From Luteimonas sp. MC1825 (GTDB lineage: Bacteria > Pseudomonadota > Gammaproteobacteria > Xanthomonadales > Xanthomonadaceae), in the NCBI RefSeq assembly GCF_014764385.1, contig NZ_CP061714.1, positions 682,001 to 746,000 on the forward strand: a stretch of 64,000 nt of DNA, read 5' to 3'. Position numbers and translations under genes: made by a program. The notes beneath the pieces are model-generated. The model worked only from the letters and a program-made list of their open reading frames with translations. It was not told where the DNA came from and searched no databases. Shown in pieces: positions 57,731-64,000 of this stretch (its first letter is position 1; every line of letters starts with the position of its first letter).

Positions 57731-58926
57731 GCGCCGCTGCCGACCCGCGCGCGCACCGCGTGGACGCGGCTCCCGCGGGCCTCGAACTCACCATCCTCAT
57801 GCCGTGCCTGGACGAGGCTGAAACGCTGGCCAGTTGCGTGCGCAAGGCGCAGGCGTTCCTCTCCGGATCGGGCGTGCGCGGAGAGGTGCTGGTGGCCGAC
57901 AACGGCAGCGTGGACGGTTCGCAGGCGATCGCGCTGCGCGAGGGCGCGCGCGTCGTCGACGTCGCGGAGCGCGGATACGGCGCGGCGCTGATGGCGGGCA
58001 TGCAGGCCGCGAGTGGCCGCTACGTGGTCATGGGCGATGCCGACGACTCCTATGATTTCTCGCGGCTCATGCCCTTTGTCGACGGCCTGCGCGGCGGCAG
58101 CGACCTGGTGATCGGCAACCGCTTCCGCGGCGGCATCGCACCCGGTGCCATGCCGTTCCTGCACCGCTACCTCGGCAACCCGGTGCTGAGCTTCCTCGGG
58201 CGGCTGTTCTTCGGCGTCGGCGTGCGCGATTTCCACTGCGGCCTGCGCGGGTTCGACCGCGAGCGCTTCCTCACCCTGGGACTGGCCGGGCGCGGCATGG
58301 AGTTCGCCAGCGAGATGGTGGTAAAGGCCTCGCTTGCCGGCTACCGGATCACCGAGGTGCCGACCACCCTGCAGCGCGACGGCCGTTCGCGCGCGCCGCA
58401 CCTTCGCACCTGGCGTGACGGCTGGCGGCACCTCCGCTTCCTGCTGGTGCACAGCCCGCGCTGGCTGTTCATGCTGCCCGGTGCCACGCTGGTGACGGTG
58501 GGCGTCGCGGCAATGGCGGTGATCGGCGTGCGCAGCGTGAACATCGGCGGCCTGAACCTCGACGTGCATACGCTGTCCTATGCCGGCGCCGCGATCATCC
58601 TCGGCGTGCAGATGGTGCTGTTCGCGGTGCTGGCCAGCTCGATGGGGATCCGCAACGGCTGGTTGCCGGGCGACGCACGCAACCGGCTGCTGTCGGCGAT
58701 CACGCTGGAGCGTTGCCTGGTCGCCGCGGCGTTGCTGTTCCTGGCCGGGATCGGGATGTCGCTGTATGCGGTGTTCCTGTGGGCCGCGCGCGACTTCGGC
58801 GTACTCGACCCGAGCGCCACGATGCGCTGGGTGATCCCGTCGGTGACGCTCATGGGCGTCGGCGGGCAACTCGGCCTGGCGGCATTCTTCCTGGAGGCGC
58901 TGCGCCTGCCGGATGCTCCGAGGTGA
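57727..58926 (+). CDS. Family 2 glycosyltransferase with C-terminal membrane spans
   Basis: 399 residues. A GT-A domain holds LTILMPCLDEAETL, VLVADNGSVDGS, ERGYGAALMAGM and MGDADDSYDF (the nucleotide-binding Asp residues). It is close to dolichol-phosphate mannose synthase and GtrB-like proteins. The C-terminal 160 residues have four predicted spans. It probably makes a polyprenyl-phosphate-linked sugar on the inner membrane. It overlaps DUF819 (ATGA) and the methyltransferase gene (GTGA). Confidence 0.88.
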   Translation: MSAAADPRAHRVDAAPAGLELTILMPCLDEAETLASCVRKAQAFLSGSGVRGEVLVADNGSVDGSQAIALREGARVVDVAERGYGAALMAGMQAASGRYVVMGDADDSYDFSRLMPFVDGLRGGSDLVIGNRFRGGIAPGAMPFLHRYLGNPVLSFLGRLFFGVGVRDFHCGLRGFDRERFLTLGLAGRGMEFASEMVVKASLAGYRITEVPTTLQRDGRSRAPHLRTWRDGWRHLRFLLVHSPRWLFMLPGATLVTVGVAAMAVIGVRSVNIGGLNLDVHTLSYAGAAIILGVQMVLFAVLASSMGIRNGWLPGDARNRLLSAITLERCLVAAALLFLAGIGMSLYAVFLWAARDFGVLDPSATMRWVIPSVTLMGVGGQLGLAAFFLEALRLPDAPR

Positions 58927-59648
58927 GCCGCGGGCGCGGCATCGGCGCGCAGTACAACAGCGCGCGCGGCGGCAGCGCCACCGATCGCGTGTCCACGCAC
59001 ATGCGGCGCAGGATGTACGCGCGGTTCATCGCCGCCGGGGTGACCGACGACGACCACATCCTCGACGTGGGCGTGACCAGCGACCGCGAGCAGCTCGCCT
59101 CCAACTACCTGGAGGCCTGGCACCCGCGCAAGGACAGGATCACGGCGTGCGGGATCGACGACGCCGCGTTCCTGGAAGACGCCTACCCGGGCATGCGCTT
59201 CGTGCGTGGTGACGGCAAGGACCTTCCGTTCCCCGACGCAAGCTTCGACTGGGTGCATTCCAGCGCGGTGCTCGAGCATGTCGGGTCGGCGGGGGAGCAG
59301 GCGCGGTTTGTCTCCGAGCTGTACCGGGTGTGCCGCAAGGGCATCTTCATCACCACGCCAAACCGCTGGTTTCCAGTGGAATTCCACACCGTGCTGCCGG
59401 TGGTGCACTGGCTGCCGAAACCCTGGTTCCGCGCGCTGCTGCGCACGCTCGGGCACGACGCGCTGTCGCGCGAGGACAACCTCAACCTGTTGGGGCGACG
59501 CGAGCTCGCGCAGGCATGCGCGCAGGCCGGGCTGCCGGCCTGGCGCATCGGCAGCGTCTCGCTGCTTGGTTGGCCCAGCAACCTGCTGCTGGTTGCGCGG
59601 CGCGCGCAGGCCGCGGTGGCGCGCGCCCCGCGGGACGGCGGGTGCTGA
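58923..59648 (+). CDS. Class I SAM-dependent methyltransferase
   Basis: 241 residues. Motif I is ILDVGVTSDREQLASN (a variant with VGV), the acidic residue is in CGIDDAAF, the core motif is GDGKDLPFPDASFDWVHSSAVLEHVG, and IFITTPNRWFPVEFHT follows. It belongs to the Methyltransf_11 type. Start GTG overlaps the glycosyltransferase stop by four bases. In this operon it could methylate a sugar or lipid-linked intermediate; the substrate is unknown. Confidence 0.83.
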   Translation: MSRGRGIGAQYNSARGGSATDRVSTHMRRRMYARFIAAGVTDDDHILDVGVTSDREQLASNYLEAWHPRKDRITACGIDDAAFLEDAYPGMRFVRGDGKDLPFPDASFDWVHSSAVLEHVGSAGEQARFVSELYRVCRKGIFITTPNRWFPVEFHTVLPVVHWLPKPWFRALLRTLGHDALSREDNLNLLGRRELAQACAQAGLPAWRIGSVSLLGWPSNLLLVARRAQAAVARAPRDGGC

Positions 59649-61621
59649 CGCGGCCCGCATTCGACGCGTGGCGGGCCGGCTGGATGGTCGCGGCCGCCGT
59701 GGCGTCGTCGCTCCTGTTCATCGCACTGGTCCACCACCTTCCGGTATCGATCCTCGCAGGTGCGGGCTACGACGATGCCTGGTTCTGGCAGCGCGCGGAG
59801 AGCATCGCCGCCGGCCGCTGGCTGGGCACCTTCGACTCGATGACCCTGATCAAGGGACCCGGGTATCCCCTGTTCCTCGCCGCCAGCCATGTGCTCGGAT
59901 TGCCGGCCACCACGATGCAGGCGGTGCTGTACGCCGCCGCCTGCCTGCTGCTTGGTGGCGCCGTATACCGCGTGTCCGGCCGCCCCCTGCTCGCGCTGGT
60001 GCTGGTGCTGGCCGTGCAATGGCATCCGGCGGCACTGGGCTGGAACCGCGTGATCCGCGACAACATCGGTGGCGCGCAGATCCTCATCGTGCTCGCCTGC
60101 CTGCTGTATTTCCTGCATGCCCGGCGCGCCGGCAGGCGCGGATGGGGATGGGCCGTGTCGGCGGGCATCGCGCTCGCCTGGTTGTGGACCACCCGCGAGG
60201 ATGCGGTCTGGGTGGTGCCCGGGATCACCTTGTTGCTGCTGGCGCACGCGGCCACGGCCTGGCGGGAGCGTGTCGACCGGCGTCGCCTGGCGGTCGGGGT
60301 CGGGCTCATGGCGTTCGCATGCGCCGGCGCGCTGGGGGTCGTCGCGGGCGTCAACATGGCCCGCTACGGCGCGTTCGCCACCGTCGACACCCGGGGCACG
60401 GCCTACCGGGACGCGCTGACGGCGCTGCAGCGCGTGCGCGTCGGGCCACCCGTGCACCAGGTGCCGGTGCCGGAGCCCGTCAGGCAGGCGGTATATGCCA
60501 CCAGCCCGGCGTTCGCACGCCTGCGTCCCTATCTCGAATCCCCCGAGCACCGCGGCGGCGAGGCCTGCAGGCTTGCGCCGCAGTCCTGCAGCGACTACAG
60601 CGGCGGGTGGTTCATGTGGGTGCTGCGCGCCGCCGCGGCGTCGATCGGCGAGTACCGGTCCGCGTCCGCGGCCGAGGCCTACTTCCGCACCCTGACCGAT
60701 GAAATCGACAGCGCCTGCGATGACGGCCGCCTGGCGTGCACGGGCCGGCTGGCCGCCAGCCTCCCGCCGGTTGACCCCGCGCAGTGGAAGACCGTGCCGG
60801 GTCGCGTGGGCAAGGCGGCGCAGCTGCTCACCTGGCAGGGAGTCGGTGGCGGACAGCCGCCGAGCGACACGGCCGCAGCCGGTGTCGGGGCGATGTGGCG
60901 CTTTGTCGGACGCCCGCCGGTGCGTGACCCGGCCGAGGTGCTCGGCACGCAGGTGGCGGGCTGGTTCCATGACGCGCGACCCGGATGGCTGGCCGTGCGC
61001 TGTACGCATCCGGTCCTGCTGGTGGCGGTCGAGCGCCAGCCGAGTCCGGACATCGCGCTGCACTTCGCGGACCCCGGTGCCGGCATGAACCGCTTCCGGG
61101 TTGCGGTTCCCGCCATTGCAGGCTGCGGATTCGAGCCGACCTCGGGCGCCGGTGCGGTTGCGCTCGCGGCACTCGCCGGGGCGCCGGCTGCGGCGGCCCT
61201 GGGCTCGGGCACGCTGACCGTCGAATCAGTGGTCGAGGGCATTCCGCCGACGGCACGGGAGCAGGCCTGGCCACGCGCCGTACGCCACGTGATCTGGAGC
61301 GCCTACGCGCGTGTCCTGCCCTGGCTGGCGGGCGCGGGCCTGCTGGCGTTCCTGTGGGCGAGCTGGCGTGCGGCGCGCAATCGGAGACTCGAGCCGCTGT
61401 ACCTGCTGGCGGCGACGGCCTGGTGCCTGGTGGCCGCGCGCGCGGCACTGCTGGTACTGGTTGATCTCTCGGCGTTCGCGGCCATCCGTGTGGACTACCT
61501 GCAGCCGGCGTTCGCCCTGCTGGTCGTCGCGAGCGTGGCGTCGCTCAGCAGCAGCGGAAGCCCCCGCGCGCGCCGTAGCGCGCATCCTGTCGCTCGCGGA
61601 AAAAAGTGGGGTAGTCCATGA
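59642..61621 (+). CDS. Large membrane protein, GT-C glycosyltransferase-like
   Basis: 659 residues. It has an N-terminal span (about 13-30), then [19 protein letters not shown] with an acidic pair (Asp44-Asp45) in the first outer loop, and [12 protein letters not shown]. This resembles GT-C enzymes such as ArnT or PMT. Seven or eight spans follow to about residue 240, then a soluble domain of about 290 residues with four cysteines, then three or four C-terminal spans. I cannot name a family firmly. The GTG start overlaps the methyltransferase by seven bases. Its last 77 bases overlap the ybdD-like gene on the other strand. Confidence 0.72.
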   Translation: MLTRPAFDAWRAGWMVAAAVASSLLFIALVHHLPVSILAGAGYDDAWFWQRAESIAAGRWLGTFDSMTLIKGPGYPLFLAASHVLGLPATTMQAVLYAAACLLLGGAVYRVSGRPLLALVLVLAVQWHPAALGWNRVIRDNIGGAQILIVLACLLYFLHARRAGRRGWGWAVSAGIALAWLWTTREDAVWVVPGITLLLLAHAATAWRERVDRRRLAVGVGLMAFACAGALGVVAGVNMARYGAFATVDTRGTAYRDALTALQRVRVGPPVHQVPVPEPVRQAVYATSPAFARLRPYLESPEHRGGEACRLAPQSCSDYSGGWFMWVLRAAAASIGEYRSASAAEAYFRTLTDEIDSACDDGRLACTGRLAASLPPVDPAQWKTVPGRVGKAAQLLTWQGVGGGQPPSDTAAAGVGAMWRFVGRPPVRDPAEVLGTQVAGWFHDARPGWLAVRCTHPVLLVAVERQPSPDIALHFADPGAGMNRFRVAVPAIAGCGFEPTSGAGAVALAALAGAPAAAALGSGTLTVESVVEGIPPTAREQAWPRAVRHVIWSAYARVLPWLAGAGLLAFLWASWRAARNRRLEPLYLLAATAWCLVAARAALLVLVDLSAFAAIRVDYLQPAFALLVVASVASLSSSGSPRARRSAHPVARGKKWGSP

Positions 61622-61769
61622 CGTCGCGGTCCGGGTGCGTCTCGAGCATGTGGCGCACGTAGTTGTCGTAGTCCGGTATTCCGCAGCACAGGCGCGCGGT
61701 CTGCACCAGCCTGCGCCACACACGCCGGTGCGTGGCGTAGTACTCGAGCGGGACCAGCGCGCCGGCCAT
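61545..61769 (-). CDS. YbdD/YjiX family small protein
   Basis: 74 residues. The conserved pieces are [34 protein letters not shown] and the C-terminal GFRCC, all typical of YbdD/YjiX. These small proteins pair with the CstA/BtsT pyruvate and peptide transporters. It overlaps the cstA stop by four bases (ATGA), fixing the start at 61769. Its C-terminus overlaps the end of the GT-C-like gene by 77 bases on the opposite strand. Confidence 0.88.
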   Translation of the reverse strand: MAGALVPLEYYATHRRVWRRLVQTARLCCGIPDYDNYVRHMLETHPDRDVMDYPTFFRERQDARYGARGGFRCC

Positions 61770-63844
61770 CAGAGCCACATCTTCTGCTGTTCGGGCGTCA
61801 GCGCGACATACGGCGTCTCGCGATCGGTGCGCACGTCGCTGCGCCGCGCCTTGCGGACCGCGCCGATCGAATACACCAGGATCGCCACCACCACCAGCAT
61901 GAACAGCACGGTGAGACCCGCGTTGACGTAATTGTTGATCATGATCTGCTGCATGCCGCCGAAGTCCTTCGACGGGGCGATCAGTTCACCCGCCGCCAGC
62001 GCGTCCCGGTACCTGTTGGCCTGCGCCATGAATCCGACTGCCGGGGTGGGGTCGAAGATCTTGATCCAGCCGGCGGTCAGCGTGCACAGCAGCAGCCAGA
62101 CGGTCGGCACGATCGACACCCACGCGTAGCGGTCCTTCTTCATCTTGAACAGCACCACCGTGCACAGCATCAGCGCGATGCCCGCCAGCATCTGGTTGGC
62201 GATGCCGAACAGCGGCCACAGCATGTTGATGCCGCCTAGCGGATCGTTCACGCCCTGGTAGAGGAAGTAGCCCCACAGCGCGACGCAGCCCGCGGTGGCG
62301 AGCAGGTTTGGCCCCCAGGATTCGGTCTTGCGCATCACCGGCACGAAGTTGCCCAGAAGGTCCTGCAGCATGAAGCGGCCCGCGCGCGTGCCGGCATCGA
62401 CGGCGGTGAGGATGAACAGCGCCTCGAACAGGATCGCGAAGTGGTACCAGAACGCCATCATCCCTTCGCCCGGGATCACGGCATGGAAGATCTGCGCGAT
62501 GCCCACGGCGAGCGTCGGCGCGCCGCCGGCACGCGACAGGATCGAGTTCTCGCCGATGTCCGCGGCCGTCGCGACCAGCACGTCGGGCGTGACCGTGAAG
62601 CCCCAGCTGGACACCATTTCAGCCACCGCCACCGGGTCGGTGCCGATGATCGCCGCCGGGCTGTTCATCGCGAAGTACACGCCCGGATCGATCACCGACG
62701 CCGCCACCATCGCCATGATCGCCACGAACGACTCCATCAGCATGCCGCCATAACCGATGTAGCGCGCGTGGCCCTCGTTGGCGAGCAGCTTGGGCGTGGT
62801 GCCCGAGGCGATCAGCGCGTGGAAGCCCGACACCGCGCCGCAGGCGATGGTGATGAACAGGAACGGGAACATGCTGCCCTTCCACACCGGGCCGGTGCCG
62901 TCGGTGAACTGGGTCAGCGCCGGCATGCGCAGCTCCGGCATGACGATGAAGATGCCGATGGCCAGACCGAGGATGGTGCCGATCTTGAGGAACGTCGACA
63001 GGTAGTCGCGCGGTGCCAGCAGCAGCCAGACCGGCAGTACCGCGGCCACGAAGCCGTAGCCGATCAGCATCCAGGTGATCTGCGTGCCGGTGAAGGTGAA
63101 CGCCGGGCCCCAGGTCGGGTGTGCGCCGACCTTGCCGCCCATCCAGATCGCACCGACCAGCAGGATGATGCCCACCACCGAGATTTCGCCGATCCTGCCC
63201 GGGCGGATGAAACGCATGTAGACGCCCATCATGATCGCGATCGGGATGGTGGCGATGACGGTGAACATGCCCCAGGGGCTGCCTTCCAGCGCCTTGACCA
63301 CGATCATCGCCAGCACCGCCAGGATGATGATCATGATCAGGAACGCGCCGAACAGCGCGATGGTGCCGGGCACCTGACCCATCTCCTCGCGCACCAGGTC
63401 GCCGAGCGAGCGCGCGTCGCGGCGGCTGGATACCACCAGCACCATGAAGTCCTGCACCGCGCCCGCCAGCACCACGCCGGCGATCAGCCAGAGCGTGCCG
63501 GGCAGGTAGCCCATCTGTGCCGCCAGCACCGGGCCCACCAGCGGGCCCGCACCTGCGATCGCGGCGAAGTGGTGGCCGAACAGCACATGCTTGTTGGTCG
63601 GGACGAAGTCGAGTCCGTCGTTGCGGCGGATCGCAGGCGTCGCGCGCGTCGGGTCGAGGCCCAGCACCTTGTCGGCGATGTACAGCCCGTAGAAGCGGTA
63701 GGCCACCAGGTAGATCGACACCGCCGCCACCACGATCCACAGGGCGTTGATGGGTTCGCCGCGGCGCAGGGCCACGGTGCCGAGGCAGAACGCCCCGAGC
63801 AGGGCGAGCGCCGCCCAAGCGAGTTTCCCGAGTCCACCCTTCAT
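61769..63844 (-). CDS. cstA: Carbon starvation protein / pyruvate-type transporter
   Basis: 691 residues with about 16-18 hydrophobic spans. Family blocks are [42 protein letters not shown] (in parts [23 protein letters not shown]), [43 protein letters not shown] (in parts ACGAVSGFH) and [17 protein letters not shown]. CstA and BtsT take up pyruvate and possibly peptides when carbon is short. ATG 63844 (MKGGLGK) starts the first span; an upstream ATG at 63886 is less likely. It heads the cstA-ybdD pair. Confidence 0.94.
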   Translation of the reverse strand: MKGGLGKLAWAALALLGAFCLGTVALRRGEPINALWIVVAAVSIYLVAYRFYGLYIADKVLGLDPTRATPAIRRNDGLDFVPTNKHVLFGHHFAAIAGAGPLVGPVLAAQMGYLPGTLWLIAGVVLAGAVQDFMVLVVSSRRDARSLGDLVREEMGQVPGTIALFGAFLIMIIILAVLAMIVVKALEGSPWGMFTVIATIPIAIMMGVYMRFIRPGRIGEISVVGIILLVGAIWMGGKVGAHPTWGPAFTFTGTQITWMLIGYGFVAAVLPVWLLLAPRDYLSTFLKIGTILGLAIGIFIVMPELRMPALTQFTDGTGPVWKGSMFPFLFITIACGAVSGFHALIASGTTPKLLANEGHARYIGYGGMLMESFVAIMAMVAASVIDPGVYFAMNSPAAIIGTDPVAVAEMVSSWGFTVTPDVLVATAADIGENSILSRAGGAPTLAVGIAQIFHAVIPGEGMMAFWYHFAILFEALFILTAVDAGTRAGRFMLQDLLGNFVPVMRKTESWGPNLLATAGCVALWGYFLYQGVNDPLGGINMLWPLFGIANQMLAGIALMLCTVVLFKMKKDRYAWVSIVPTVWLLLCTLTAGWIKIFDPTPAVGFMAQANRYRDALAAGELIAPSKDFGGMQQIMINNYVNAGLTVLFMLVVVAILVYSIGAVRKARRSDVRTDRETPYVALTPEQQKMWL

Positions 63845-63918
63845 GCGATTCCCCGTCTGTTCCGGCTGCGCCAAGGGTCTACCCATGGCCCGGCGCGGTC
63901 AATCGCGGGTGCTGCAAT

Positions 63919-63953
63919 GCGTGAACACGCAGCCTACGACTTTGGTCGCAGGC
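63919..63953. other. Inverted repeats upstream of cstA
   Basis: Two adjacent dyads lie here: GCGTG-AA-CACGC (63919-63930) and GCCTACGAC-TTTG-GTCGCAGGC (63932-63953, one A/C mismatch). They sit between the cstA leader and the stop of the gene at the right edge. They may be an operator or a weak terminator of that gene. No T tract follows. A poor promoter pair, TTGACC and TAGACC with a 15-base spacer, lies closer to cstA. Confidence 0.3.
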
Positions 63954-63965
63954 CGCAAGCCGTAT

Positions 63966-64000
63966 TCAGAGCCAGCGCACCCGGCGCAGGTAGACGTACA
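63966..64000 (-). CDS. C-terminal fragment of an unidentified protein
   Basis: A minus-strand frame enters from the right edge and ends at TGA (63966-63968). The visible residues are YVYLRRVRWL. A hydrophobic and basic tail suits the end of a membrane protein, but ten residues are too few to identify. The next sequence to the right is needed. Confidence 0.3.
   Translation of the reverse strand, partial: YVYLRRVRWL

Overview
The window is about 64 kb of very GC-rich chromosome with tightly packed genes. Many neighbours overlap by four bases (ATGA or GTGA). Gene content points to a gammaproteobacterium of the Xanthomonadaceae/Lysobacteraceae, such as a Lysobacter, Luteimonas or Pseudoxanthomonas relative. 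The markers are a fused aspartate kinase/diaminopimelate decarboxylase, the MurL/MurD2 pair known from Xanthomonas, AmgK/MurU, a sufRBCDS operon, a HU protein with a Lys/Ala-rich tail, and several TonB receptors. It reads as a core chromosomal region. I saw no tRNA, rRNA, CRISPR array, insertion sequence or phage gene. No gap between genes exceeds about 230 bases.

Layout. 0-6 kb: end of rlmKL, two pirins, a remnant of an aquaporin gene, an endonuclease V-like protein that has lost its metal ligands, a lipoprotein histidine phosphatase, and murU-amgK (cell-wall recycling). 6-10.2 kb: a GDP-mannose enzyme overlapping cysD and cysNC, closed by a clear terminator. 10.3-13.5 kb: a GlsB-type membrane protein, an M20 dipeptidase, a ComEA-like protein and HutD. 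13.5-23.0 kb: a Fur-box-preceded minus-strand iron operon with two TonB receptors, a PepSY membrane protein, a DUF2271 protein carrying a probable flavinylation motif, a DUF4198 protein, ApbE flavin transferase, and a membrane-anchored flavodoxin/ferredoxin-reductase protein. 23.1-29.3 kb: sufRBCDS followed by an acetyltransferase and a Rieske ferredoxin. 29.4-36.7 kb: a SET-domain methyltransferase, small envelope proteins, HU, an EF-G-like GTPase, OsmC and a glycine-zipper protein. 36.8-46.6 kb: amidohydrolase, PhzF, lysAC, murL, murD2, ispB and ssb. 46.6-50.0 kb: rfbBACD (dTDP-L-rhamnose). 50.1-56.3 kb: two secreted S9 peptidases flanking an OPT oligopeptide transporter. 56.4-61.6 kb: a DUF819 membrane protein and a coupled glycan module (GT2, methyltransferase, GT-C-like protein). 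61.5-63.8 kb: cstA with its small partner ybdD.

How they fit together. Several blocks serve the envelope: AmgK/MurU recycle MurNAc, MurL/MurD2 put D-glutamate into peptidoglycan precursors by the L-Glu route, LysAC belongs to the diaminopimelate/lysine pathway, IspB makes a polyprenyl diphosphate, and xanB/rfb supply nucleotide sugars. The iron operon looks like uptake plus a flavin-based electron path from cytoplasmic NAD(P)H to periplasmic ferric chelate. It is the most interesting system here. Starts were chosen from homology, ribosome-binding sites and four-base overlaps. Family assignments come from motif recognition without a database search.
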